From Closterium sp. NIES-65 (Eukaryota > Streptophyta > Zygnematophyceae > Desmidiales > Closteriaceae), in the NCBI GenBank assembly GCA_948144175.1, contig CANXME010000795.1, positions 1,148,524 through 1,212,523 on the forward strand: a stretch of DNA of 64,000 nucleotides. The letters run 5' to 3'. The notes under the pieces were generated by a model. The model ran no database searches. It was not told the DNA's origin and saw only the letters and a list, made by a program, of their open reading frames with translations. How positions within the stretch are numbered: the first letter of the stretch is position 1; each line of letters opens with the position of its first letter. Shown piece after piece: positions 1 through 16,659 of this stretch. A program made the translations under genes and the position numbers.

Positions 1-2271
1 GACCTCACCTCTGACACCTCCCCTGCCCCTGCTGCTGACGCTGACGCCACTGTTCGCTCCCAGTGGGCCACGCGCGATGCTGCTGCACGTCTTGCTGTGC
101 GTCGCCACCTGCCTACCACTGAGCGCGCGCACTTTAGTCAGTACAAGAGTGCTCAGACCTTGTACGACGCTGTAGTTGCGCGCTACTCTTCCCCTGCCAC
201 TGCTGCACTGAGCCGCCTCATGCTACCGTACCTTTTTCCTAAGCTTGCTGCCTTTCCCACAGTCGCTGACCTCATTACGCACCTTCGCACTAGTGACACT
301 CGCTACCGCGCCGCGCTTCCTGCTGAGTTCTGCGCCAAGAACCCCCCCCCCATGTACATCACTCTCTATTATATAGTCACCCGCCTCCCTGACTCCCTTC
401 GCGTAGTCAGGGAACACTTCCTCTTAGTCTGTCCCACCACTCTCACTGTTGACCTCCTAGAGAAGGCCCTCCTAGCAGCGGAGAAGAGCATAGTCGCTGT
501 AGGAGCCACTCGTGGTGACCCTCGCACCCCCATCTTTGAGGGGTGTTCCCCTTCCCCCCTGTTGCCCTCTGTCGCCTCTGCTGCTGCGGCCGACCTCGTT
601 GGTCTTGAGTCGGTCGGTGCGGCGTCTGCCCCTAGCGGGAGACGCCGCTCTGGCAAGGGCAAGGGGGGCAAGGGCGCGGGTGGAGCTAGCGGGGGTGGTG
701 GAGGTGGCGGTGGAGACGGCGGAGGGAGTGGGGGTGGCGGTGGGAGTGGTGGCGGGGGTGGAGGTGTTGGTGGCAGCAGTGGAGGCGGAGGCGGCGGAGG
801 CGGTGGCGGTGGGAGCGGAGGCAGCGGTGGTGGCGGAGGTGGAGGCGGCGCTGGTGGAGAAGGTGGAGCTGGTCGGGGTGGTTCTTCGTAGCGGAGAGGC
901 TCCACTGGTGGTCAGCGCCAGCAGCAGCAGCAGCAGCAGCAGCGTTCTCGGGACATCCCCCCTCCTCAGCAGCTCCGTGAGTGGTACACGCAGCGTCAGC
1001 GTGGTGGGGGTTTTGGTCCGTGCACCTACGTCCTTCGCTCCAGCGACCGCGCGGGTGAGCAGTGTGGAGGTGCCCATCCCACCCAGCGCTACTTTGGCCG
1101 CCTGACGGATGCTTGGCGTCAGCAGTTCCCGGAGGCTAGTGAGATCCCCCGCTGGGGAGAGCTGTCTAGGGCAGGTGTAGCTATCTATGATCTTGACTTT
1201 GATGCTATCCTTGCTGCCAGGTATGCTGTGACTATTAGTGATGAGGGTGACTATTACCGGTGTTTCCCGCCCGACCCGGGCATTGGTACTGCTGCACTAG
1301 GTGCTAGTGAGGCTGCTGCTCTAGGTGCCAGTGCGTCTGCGCCCTCAGGTGCAGGTGAGGCTGCGCTCTCAGGTACCACGTCGGCTTCGGCCTCCCTCAC
1401 CTTCACACTTGACTCAGGGGCTTCTCGCTCCTTCTTTCGAGAACGCACCACACTCACGCCGCTTGGTCGGTTGGTTGCAGTCTCCCTGGCAGACCCCTCT
1501 GGGGGTCCTGTCCTCTCTCACTTCTCCACTGTCCTCCCGTGTCCGGCTGCCCCCTCTGGCACCTTGTCTGGTCTTTACCTCCCCTCGTTCTCGATGAACT
1601 TGGTGAGTGGTGCTGACCTGCAGGATGCGGGGGTTCACCAGTTTACTCCTGCGAGTCAGCGGGTGACCCACTGCTCGGACGCACGCACAGGCCGGCACCT
1701 GGCCACGTTTTTGCGTGGGCCGGGGTCGAGCCTCTACACCTTGACTACTGGGTCTCCTCCTGTCCCTGCGTCTGGCCAGATAGCTACGTCGGGTCAGGTG
1801 TTTGCTGCAGCATCCAGGTCTGGTCCCGAGTCTGCCCCCTGCTCGTGTCGCCTCTTGTCTCACGAGACTCTCCTGTGGCACCACCGTCTTGGTCACCCCT
1901 CCCTGCCTCGTCTCCGAGGCATGGCTTCCCGTGTCCTTGTCTCTGGTCTTCCCCGGTCCCTTCCTCCCATTCCTCCAGGGCCTGGTCCTTCCTGTGTCCC
2001 CTGTGTCGAGGGGCGGCTCCGGGCTGCCCCTCACTCCTCTCAGTTTCCCCCGACAGAGGCCCCGCTGCAGACGCTTCACATGGACGTGTGGGGCCTAGCC
2101 CGCGTCCGTGGCCAGGGTCACGAGCGCTACTTCCTGCTGGTGGTTGACGACTACTCGCATTACACCACAGTCTTCCCCTTGCGCAGCAAGGGTGATGTCA
2201 CTGAGGTGTTGATCGACTGGATCAGCGCAGCTCATCTCCAGCTCAGGAGGAGCTTCAGCTCTGCACTCTGA
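1..2271 (+). pseudogene. copia-1 gag, protease and integrase N-terminal half
   Basis: One reading frame runs from base 1 to 2271, broken once by an in-frame TAG at 889-891. The first part is a gag-like region, followed by a glycine-rich stretch (about 690-880) and a glutamine run (about 920-945). An aspartic protease motif, TLDSGAS, lies near 1408. It is followed by the GAG-pre-integrase zinc region (LLWHHRLGHPS near 1872, paired CVPC) and the start of the integrase core (HMDVWG and VVDDYSHY). The frame is lost at about 2260, just before the second catalytic aspartate. The single TAG between gag and protease could be read as a recoding stop, but the other lesions make simple decay more likely. 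Confidence 0.85.
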
Positions 2272-3985
2272 CCGAGGCGGAGAGTTCTCCTCTGGCCTTC
2301 TGCGAGCCTACTGCCGTGCACGAGGCATCCGCCAGACCTTAACGCTTCTGGACTCTCCACAGCAAAATGGGATTGCTGAGCGCCGCATTAGCATGGTCAT
2401 GGACGTCGCTCGTACGTCCATGATGCATGCGGCTGCCCCCCATTTTCTGTAGCCGTTTGCGGTTCGGTACGCGGCGCATCAGATCAACCTTCACCCCAGG
2501 GTCTCCATGCCGGAGACGTCCCCAGCTTTACTATGGACGGGGAAGGTCGGCGATGCGTCTGCGTTCCGTGTCTGGGGATCTCGGGCGTTTGTCCGCGACT
2601 TGTCTGCGGACAAGCTGTCCCCTCGTGCTGCTCCCTGTGTCTTCCTTGGCTTCCCCCCTGATGCGCCAGGGTGGCAGTTCTACCACCCCTCCTCTTGACG
2701 TGTTCTGTCCTCCCAGGACGTCACGTTTGACGAGTCGGTCCCCTACTACCGTCTCTTCCCCTACCGCACTCCTTCCCTCCCCCCGTCTGCGCTCTTCCTT
2801 GTGCCAGGTCTCCCCCCGGTAGACCCCCTCCCCCCTCAGGGTCTTGCCCCTTCAGGTGTGTCCCAGGTAGACGCACTCGAGCCGGTCGAGGTTGCTGGTG
2901 ACTCTGGTACTGCTGCGGGTGCTGAGCTTGGGGGTGCTGACTTTGGGGGTGCTGCGCGAGTGGGTGCTGAGCCGGGGGCTGCTGAGACTGGGGGTGCTGA
3001 GACTGGGGGTGCTGAGCCTGGGGGTGCTAAGACTGGGGGTGCTGAGCCTGGGGGTGCTGCGTCTGGAGCCACCGAGCCTGGAGGTGCAGAGCCAGCGGCC
3101 GCTGGACCTGCTCGTGTGGCGTCTGGCGGTGCTGGGCCTGGAGGTTCTCCGGGTGCTTTGTCTCGGCGGGAGCCACTCTCTCCACAGGAGCTGCGCGAAT
3201 GGTTTGCCTGGTGCTGGAGGCGTACTCCTAGAGCTGGAGCTTCTTCGGCAGCTGAGGGTGCTGGTGTCGCCGGTCCCGGAGGTGCTCGTCGTGGGAGTGT
3301 TGGAGCTGCTGGGCCTGCGGGTACGACAGGAGCTGGAGCTGTTGAGGGTGTTGGCACTGTGGCTACTCCTGTCCGTCCTGTCGGCGGTCCTGCTGTGGGT
3401 GCTGCTGGTGCTGCTGGAGGTACTGCAGCTGGAGGTGCTGTTAGTGCTGGTGCTACCGCTGAGGGTGCTGGTGTTGTCCCTGCTGTGTCTGAAGCCGCCA
3501 CGCGGCCTCGGCCGTACTTCGTTCCGCTCCTTCAGCAGGTTCTTGGTCTTCCTCCTCACTTAGAGTGTCCACAGCGTGTCCAGTCCCAGTCACAGTTATC
3601 GCCGGCCTCCCCACTGCCCGCTCCCTCTCCCTACGCTGGTCCTACTGGAGGTCTCGCTGAGCGTCGTGAGCCTGCGTCTCGTCCTGCGTCGCCTGTTCGT
3701 GCTGCTCGCGCCAGTTGTCGCGGTTTGCGTCAGCGTCCTCCTCCTGTCCCTGGCACGCACCGGATGTATCTGCGTCTGTCCTCTGCTCCGCTGCGTGTCC
3801 CTTTGCCTTCTCCTCCTGAGTCCTCTCTTCCTGCGCTTGCCGACCTCGAGTCAGATTCTCTTCGTGCTGCCATTCCTACTGTCACACGTCTCCTTGCTAC
3901 TGTCGTCACTGACCCCTCTTTGAGTCCACTGCTGCGTCTGCGCTTGTTGCTGAGCTCGTCGACTTTGCTGCTCGCTGTCGTCTAG
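2261..3985 (+). pseudogene. copia-1 integrase C-terminal half and linker
   Basis: After the frameshift, integrase continues in another frame. LHSDRGGEF starts at 2261 and carries the second catalytic Asp; SPQQNGIAERR carries the catalytic Glu. A TAG at about 2450 interrupts AAPHFL/PFAVRYAAHQ, and a TGA follows FYHPSS at 2696. From 2801 the frame stays open to 3985 through a low-complexity linker of GGAEPGGAE-type repeats (about 2920-3150) and a Pro/Ser/Leu-rich stretch before reverse transcriptase. The linker repeats create long open frames on other strands and phases, which are not genes. Confidence 0.8.
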
Positions 3986-4200
3986 ACTACGCTGCTAGTC
4001 TTGTTGCTGAGTATGCGTCTGTCTGTCCTCCGTCCGTCGGGGGTGAGTGTGCTCTTGGCACGGACGTCCTTGAGGACAGGCAGGAGGAGTTCTAGTGTCT
4101 GGCTGCTGCTTCACCTCATCTCGCGTCCGTACTGCTTACCCCTGAGGGAGACCCGGATGCGCTTGACATCCCGACTCCGCGTTCTTACGCGGAGGCCGTA

Positions 4201-5646
4201 GAGGGTCCCTACTCCTCTCAGTGGCAGGCAGCTATGGATGCAGAGATGGCTTCCTGGAAGTCCACAACCACCTACATTGACGCGGTTCCCCCACCTGGGG
4301 CGAACATCGTCAGTGGCATGTGGATCTTCAGGGTGAAGCGGCCGCCAGGTTCTCCACCTGTCATCAAGGCGCGGTACATGGCTCGTGGCTTCAGTCAGCG
4401 GCAGGGAGTTGACTACTTTCAGACCTTCTCTCCCACCCCGAAGATGACCACTCTTCGGGTGCTGCTGCACATAGTCGCTCAGCGCGACTAGGAGCTTCAC
4501 TCTCTTGACTTCAGCACAGCTTTCTTGCAGGGTAGCCTGCACGAGGAGATCTGGCTGCGCCGTCCACCTGGCTTCACTGGGACTTTCCCTCCTGGCACCC
4601 AGTGGAGCCTCCGACGGCCAGTCTACGGTCTCCGCCAGGCACCGCGCGAGTGGCACGACACACTGAGGACTACGCTTGCAGCTCTTGGGTTTGCTCCCTC
4701 TACTACTGACCCGTCGCTGTTTCTGCGCACCGACACCTCTCTGCCGCCGTTCTACATCCTCGTGTACGTCGACGACTTGGTCTTTGCCATTGCTGACACT
4801 GCTGGACTCGCCCACGTGAAGTCCGAGCTGCAGAAGAGACACACGTGCACAGACCTGGGTGAACAGCGCAGCTACCTTTGCTTGCAGATCACCCGGGACA
4901 GAGCACGCCGCACCATTACCCTGACTCAGTCACACATAGTGCAGCAAGTCCTTCAGTGCTTCGGCTTCACGTACTCCTCGCCTCAGGCCACTCCTCTGTC
5001 TACTCGCCACTCGCTCTCAGCTCTCCCTTCGGATGAGTCCGTAGAGTCGAGTGGCCCGTACCCAGAGCTTGTTGGCTCCCTCATGTACCTGATGACCTGC
5101 ACGCGACCTGACCTTGCATACCCTCTTAGCATCTTGGCATGCTATGTTGCTCCTGGGAGACACAGACCAAAGCACATGGCTGCAGCGAAGAGGGTGTTGC
5201 GCTACTTGTGCAGTACGTCGGGCATGGGGCTAGTGCTTGGAGGGCGGAGTCCAGTGGTCCTCACTGGGCACGCGGACGCTTCTTGGGCTGACGACCAGGC
5301 TACGCAGCGGTCGTCATAGGGTTACACCTTCAGCCTTGGTTCCGGCTCTGTTTCTTGGCGGGCTACTCGCTCGTCTTCTGTTCTCGGCTCTTGTTGTGAG
5401 GCTGAGATCTACGCCGGGGCCATGGCTGCACAGGAGCTTCGCTGGCTCACCTACCTGCTGACCGACCTTGGAGAGCCGCCTCGTTCTCCTCCAGTCCTGT
5501 ACGTAGACAACAAGGCCATGCTGGCCTTGTGTCGAGAGCAGAGACTGGAGCACAGAACAAAGCACATTGTGGAGTCGCACATGGAAGAAGAAACATTGCC
5601 CAGAGACCGCGTGGACCGCATCCTCTCATTGGAGCCAGCGTTTTAG
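4201..5646 (+). pseudogene. copia-1 reverse transcriptase and RNase H, truncated
   Basis: Reverse transcriptase begins near MDAEMASWKS (4234) and shows the copia signatures WIFRVKR, ARGFSQ, SLDFSTAFLQG, PVYGLRQAPREW and an intact catalytic box YVDDLVF (about 4765). A TAG at 4489-4491 and another at 5317-5319 interrupt it. RNase H follows with ADASWADD, CEAEIYAG and LYVDNKAML. The frame then runs into HRTKHI followed by unrelated residues ending at a TAG at 5644-5646, so the end of RNase H has been replaced by other DNA. Confidence 0.88.
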
Positions 5647-7988
5647 GGATCGGTGGAACCTCGTCATCCGAGTGAAGACCAAGGTTGGTCAAAAAATGTC
5701 CAACGGTGAGTCCTCTTTCTCCCCATAGCCCTTCTGTTAAACTATCCGTGCATGTTTTGCTGCAGTGTTGCTTGAAAGTACACCAAATTCTGAAGCATGA
5801 TCCACTCATTCTTTCCTTTCTCTGTGCTCTTTGTGCGGTGCGCAGAGTGTGCGGAGGATTGCGAGTCCTTTTGGGAACTTGTCCGCATCAACCGCGTTCG
5901 GCACGCCATCGACTTGTCACGCATCATCAATGCGGATCAAACCTCACTTTTCGTCGAGATGCCTCCAGCGAGGACAGTTGAGCACTAAGGGACGCGGTCC
6001 GTGCCTATCAGGACTGTCAGAATCCCAACCACTAGACCATTGGGATAAAAGGGCTTGTTAAGTAGCGGGTCAGTGCGTCCATAACCCCCCAGGCCAACAT
6101 GCCTGTAACCCTTCCCTAGGATCAATCGGGGATCACCAGTGGACCTCTGATACCCCCCTGCACTGGGATGCCCGAAGTGCACACACTGGGATTCAAACCC
6201 GAGACCTTTGCCCTGATATCATGTCAGAATCCCAGCCACTAGACCACTGGGATAAAAGGGCTTGTTTACGTAGCGGGTGAGTGCGCTCATAACCCCCCAT
6301 GACGCCGTGTCTGTAACCCCTCCCTAGGATCGATCGGGGATCACCAGTGGACCTCTGACACCCCCCTACATTGGGATGCCCGAAGTGCACACACCGGGAT
6401 TCGAACTCGAGACCTTCGCTCCGATAACATGTCAGAATCTCAGCCACTAACCACTGGGATAAAAGGGCTTGTTAAGTAGCGGGTTAGTGCGTCCATAACC
6501 CCCCATGCCAACGTGCCTGTAACCCTTCCCTAGGATCAATCGGGAATCTCCACTGGACCTCTGACACCCCCCTGCACTGAGATGCCCGAGGTGCACACAC
6601 TGGGATTCGAACCCGAGACCTTCGCTCTGATACCATGTCAGAATCCCAACCACTAGACCATTGGGATAAAAGTGCTTGTTAAGTAGCGGGTCAGTGCGCC
6701 CATAACCCCCCAGGCCAACATGTCTGTAACCCTTCCCTAGGATCAATCGAGGATCACCAATGGACCTCTGACAAGGATGGCGGGCTACGAGAAGCAACGA
6801 GTGACTGTGATGTTGGCGTGCACTGCAGCGAGTGAAAAGCTCCGACCGTGGGTATGGTTCAAGCTGAAGAATGTTCCAAAATGCGACATACCAACAGGTA
6901 AGCATAATATCTGGGATTCGACGTTATGAAACCCGAATCCGCAAATGGCGTGCTGGCTATTGTCTGATGTGTGCTTCATTATGGTGGCACAAGCACAAGA
7001 CAATGGCTGGATGGATGAGGCAGCCGTCAGCACATGGCTCACCAAGGAAATCTTGCCATTCCTGAACCCGGAGAAGGGGAAAGCGGCCAAGCGTGCGATG
7101 CTTGTACTGGACTCATACCGGGGGCACATCACCCCGGGCATGCTAGCGGCGTACCGCACCCACAGCATCGTGCCAGCCATCATCCCCGTTGGCTGCACCC
7201 CGCTGCTTCAGCCGCCAGATGTCGCGATCAACCGGGCCTTCAAAGCCGGTGTTCGGGCGCGGTATTGCCGGTGGTTCATGCGGCACGGCATTAACCTGCG
7301 CACCCCAAAAGGTGAGTTTGGATTACCCTCGTGCGATGCGTTTGCATGGACCAACAAATGCGCCGCTGTTGCATGTCTTGGTATTGACAGGAAACCTCAA
7401 GCGCTCGTGTCGGTCTCTGATTCTGCACTGAGGTTGCTTGTCTTGGTCGTGGCAGGAAACCTCAAGCGCCCGTCGCATGCGTTGGTGCTCCAGTGGATCG
7501 ACGAGGCTTGGGATGATGTCCCGACCGAGATCATCATCAAGGCCTTCGAGACGTGCGGCATTTCCAGTAGCCTTGACAGCACGGAGAACCACCTCGTCCT
7601 GGCCCACCAACATGAAAGGAGCACGACCGATGTCTCTGAGGACATGTCGCTGCGGGGGACGACGGGTGACAACAGTGGGTTTGTGGGGAGAGACGTCACC
7701 GTAGAGGTAGCAGAGGAGGACCTTGTGGCAGACTTCGAAGAGGACGTGGTGCCCCCTGCATCTGCTGCGACTCCAGCCACTGATGACCCCTACCCCGACA
7801 CCCCAAACTACAGAGGTGCAGCAGCAGCTGCAGATAAGCTCATGGAGCCTGAAGAGACCGCCAAGCACGCATGGACAGTAGCAGGAGCAGCACGAGAAGG
7901 CCGCTCATCCCGTGCTAGAGTGACTGATGCAGAATGTGTGACTGCTGAGGGAAAAAAAACACTAAATACGGTATTTTGTCCTAGCTAG
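5621..7988 (+). pseudogene. pogo-like DDE transposase remnant
   Basis: Exon-like blocks can be followed by comparison with the intact copy. A first block at about 5621-5695 is followed by 5840-6013, with RIINADQTSLFVEMP carrying the first Asp and then a TAA in VEH*GTRSVPIR. After the inserted array comes 6774-6898 (GYEKQRVTVMLACTAAS), then about 6975-7311, with LVLDSYRGHITPG (second Asp) and PPDVAINRAFK (third Asp; PLD in the intact copy). The last block is 7451-7988, a C-terminal acidic/alanine-rich tail. In family terms this is a pfam03184-type DDE endonuclease. The loss of the N-terminus, the stop and the insertion make it inactive. Confidence 0.8.
6015..6773 (-). repeat. tandem array of tRNA-derived (SINE-like) units
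   Basis: Three full units of 206-208 bp (starting 6015, 6222 and 6430) and a partial fourth (6636-6773) lie head to tail. On the minus strand each unit has a pol III A-box-like motif, TGGTCTAGTGG, followed about 30 bp later by a B-box-like GGTCTCGGGTTCGAATCCC. The spacing and the start TCCCAATGGTCTAGTGGTT are as in tRNA-Glu. The tail ends in CTTTTATCCCA, which runs into the next head. The copies differ from one another by several percent. The array splits the transposase reading frame between VPIR and GGYEKQ. A possible 4-bp target duplication (AGGA) flanks it. Confidence 0.75.
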
Positions 7989-9027
7989 ACATGTGTGTGC
8001 TTCGTATTTGACAATTTGCTGCTAGGAAACTCTGCTTTCCATTTAGAAGACACCCAAGGGGGGGGGTGTCTTATCTTATATAGCCCCATGGGTATTTTAT
8101 AAACAGAAGTTCCGTTTATAAGAAACCACCTGTTTAAAAGACACTATGTCTTCAATTCAACACTATCTTCTTTCCGGGCGATGACAGTAGTACCGTCTTG
8201 AGTTGTACGTTGCTCACTCTATTGCACTTCTTAACTGGTCTTAGAGACTAGACTATTAGTGCCACCCTGAGCTTGCTCTTACGCTGCCCCTGATGTCAAA
8301 ATGAGAACAACGGAATGAATTGGAACACGACCGATGTCTCCGAGGACATGTCGTTGCGGGGGACGACGGGTGACAACAGTTGGTTTGTGGGGAGAGACGG
8401 CACCGTAGAGGTAGCAGAGGAGGACCTTGTGGCGGACTTCGAAGAGGACGTGGTGCCCCCTGCAGCTGTTGCGACTCCAACCACTTATGACCCCTACCCC
8501 GACACCCCAAACTACAGAGGTGCAGCAGCTGCTGCAGATAAGCTCGTGGAGCCTGAAGAGACCGCCAAGCACGCATGGACAGTAGCAGGAGCAGCACGAG
8601 AAGGCCGCTCATCCCGTGCTAGAGTAACTGATGCAAAATGCGTGACTGCTGAGGGAAAAAAAACACTAAATACGGTATTTTGTCCTAGCTAGACATGTGT
8701 GTGCTTCGTATTTGACAATTTTCTGCTAGGAAACTCTGCTTTCCATTTAGAAGACACCCCAAGGGGGGGTGTCTTATCCTATATAGCCCCATGGGTATTT
8801 TATAAATAGAAGTTCCGTTTATAAGAAACCACCCATTTGAAAGACACTATGTCTTCAATTCAACACTATCTTCTATCCGGGCGATGACAGTAGTACCGTC
8901 TTGAGTTGTACATTGCTCACTCTGTTGCACTTCTTGACTGGTCTTAGAGACTAGACTATTGGTGCCACCCTGAGCTTGCTCTTACACTGCCCCTGATGTC
9001 AAAATGAGAACAACAGAATGAATTGGA
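7622..9027 (+). repeat. tandem duplication of about 703 bp
   Basis: Bases 7622-8324 are repeated almost exactly at 8326-9027. The repeated segment contains the C-terminal part of the pogo-1 transposase, its stop codon and about 330 bp beyond. The second copy therefore yields an open frame (8315-8692) that is a duplicate tail, not a gene. There are scattered substitutions and one or two indels between the copies. Confidence 0.9.
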
Positions 9028-9039
9028 CTAGCAAGGTTA

Positions 9040-9508
9040 GGGCGGGTCCAACTTTGCACATGTACGATAAATTTTCAGCTCAGTTACCACATTTCGGCAT
9101 GTAACAGAACTACAAACGTACCAGAATCCATTTGACGCGAGACTGTACATGTATGATGACATTATGGAAACGTGCCTGGGGAAGTGCAGAACACGTTCGA
9201 AGGTTCACGTCAAACTCGTTTCGCGTCAAACACGCCAAAAGGTACCGGTAACACCCTTTTTCGATAATTTGTTATTCGCCAAGGAATCCCCCCTCCGTCG
9301 CTCGTGCGAAAAACCTCGCTTTATTGGGTAACCCCTCATCCCAGGTACTGTACCCCACAGCGTTACTGTACATTGTCAAAAGTCCAAATTGTGCACTCAA
9401 AACTGGACAGGAAATGTTTGAAGTTCGCCCTGGGGTACAGTCAAGTCTGACTACTGCATTGACGTAAAAATAACGAAAAAACGGGAGTGTGCAAAGTTGG
9501 ACCTGCCC
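9040..9508. mobile_element. PIF/Harbinger-type MITE with TTA target duplication
   Basis: The element has 21-bp terminal inverted repeats at 9040-9060 and 9488-9508. The left starts GGGCGGGTCCAACTTTGCAC; the right is its reverse complement with one difference (GGGCAGGTCC). TTA flanks both ends (9037-9039 and 9509-9511). A 3-bp TTA/TAA duplication is typical of PIF/Harbinger elements. The 469-bp interior has no coding capacity that I recognise, so it would depend on a transposase encoded elsewhere. Confidence 0.85.
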
Positions 9509-9511
9509 TTA

Positions 9512-10007
9512 GGGTACAAATAGCTAACCGTAACGAGTTGTTACTCCCTACAACATACCTACCTCACTATAGCCTAGCTCAAATATAGATATATACTTTA
9601 AACACCTTAGTCTAGGGGTTATACATTTACATTGCATGTGTTTCTATTGTAGGCCTGATAGAGGTGCCCTATGCAGGGAGGTTTGCACATGCACCCACTC
9701 GTACCGGTACAATCTCATTCTAGTTAGTGAAATTTCTTTCTAACAATTTCTTGTTTATGCTTGCATTTTGTTCATTGTTCGTACAATATTTCTTCCTTTC
9801 TTTCATTGGAATGCAACGAAGTGTGCATTGACTTGTAGCAGATGTGGTTTGTATGAAGCACGCTAGGTATTAACGACTGACAAGTCACCACCGCCCCACA
9901 TGGCACTACCATGAACTTGAGAACCGGCATGCAACAAATCTCGAGTCTGCTTTCAAAGCGTTTTTGGAACAAAGCAATACCTCACAGCTAGTCATCAAAA
10001 CGCAGTG
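9512..10007. other. non-coding stretch downstream of GET3B
   Basis: This AT-richer stretch separates the MITE from the 3' end of the minus-strand GET3B gene. Its right part, up to about 9880-10007, should hold the GET3B 3' untranslated region. I see no gene, tRNA or strong repeat here. A short phrase near the stop codon, ACCATGAACTTGAGA, occurs again at about 9909, suggesting a small duplication of the gene's last exon. Confidence 0.5.
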
Positions 10008-16263
<6,256 letters not shown>

Positions 16264-16319
16264 CTGAGGGCGTATTCCTACGACCTCCTATCAAGAAACC
16301 TCCTATCAAGAATGTAGTT
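16264..16319 (+). repeat. left arm of an 11.6-kb-spaced inverted repeat
   Basis: About 55 bp starting TGAGGGCGTATTCCTACGAC and containing two CCTCCTATCAAGAA repeats is found in inverted orientation at 27853-27903. The right arm continues, after removal of the pogo-2 insertion, into 24766-24772. The pair brackets the whole mobile-element nest. No matching short target duplication was found outside the arms. Confidence 0.8.
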
Positions 16320-16659
16320 TGACATCATGTACGTTATAAAACACCAGTTATCAAGATTGGAATGACTGAGCGAACCAATAGAAATGCTCGCAGGGTGTCG
16401 CGTGATCGTGATGACTTCCCGGAACACGGTTCCATCTAACGAACAGGCGTCAGGCCAGTGTATGCGGCAGTCACCAATTCGTGCCATGCTGGACGATGTG
16501 GCGGTCGTGCGCTGCGCGCGAACGTGCACGGAATGCAAATTTTGGGAGCCATTTTCACACCTGGCTCCATGCGACACGTCTACCACCCCCAGCACGTCAA
16601 GCACTTCACGAGCCCTCTCATCCCAACACACATGATACAGAGCACCCAACGCGCCATCC
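16320..16659. other. unassigned sequence between inverted repeat and copia-2
   Basis: This stretch carries an open frame with several Cys residues (VRCARTCTECKFWEPF and similar) that I do not recognise. At about 16660 it switches abruptly into copia pol sequence identical in position to 22304 of the full copy. It may be a remnant of a host element into which the copia DNA inserted or recombined. Confidence 0.35.

Larger units (their letters stand above)
1..5575 (+). mobile_element. Ty1/copia retrotransposon 1, decayed, both ends missing
   Basis: Domain order gag, protease, integrase, reverse transcriptase, RNase H identifies a Ty1/copia element. The left end lies outside the window, because the gag frame is already open at base 1. 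The right end stops inside RNase H near 5575, after the HRTKHI motif, where unrelated sequence and then pogo-like transposase sequence begins. No LTR is visible on either side. At least five stops or frameshifts (889, about 2260, 2450, 4489 and 5317) mean it cannot make a complete polyprotein. It is GC-rich like the surrounding genes. Confidence 0.9.
5621..9027 (+). mobile_element. pogo/Tigger-like DNA transposon 1, broken
   Basis: The piece carries most of a DDE transposase whose closest relative here is the intact minus-strand element at 24773-27850. Left end: the motif SQRFRDRWNL at about 5622 matches QRWTERFRRRWNL of that element, so the HTH half is gone. Right end: there is no clean terminal inverted repeat, although a TTTCCGGGCGATGACAG stretch near 8173 loosely resembles one. 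The body is interrupted by a tRNA-derived repeat array (6015-6773), and its tail is tandemly duplicated (7622-9027). The direct abutment on copia-1 suggests deletion or recombination between two old elements. Confidence 0.75.

Noticed and set aside
889..891. In-frame TAG between gag and protease as a programmed recoding site
   Set aside because: The element has at least four other stops or frameshifts, so ordinary decay explains it.
369..905. Minus-strand polyproline open frame opposite copia-1 gag
   Set aside because: It is the complement of the glycine-rich gag stretch; there are no motifs, start context or exon structure.
8315..8692. Separate gene after pogo-1
   Set aside because: It is the second copy of the transposase tail within the 703-bp tandem duplication.
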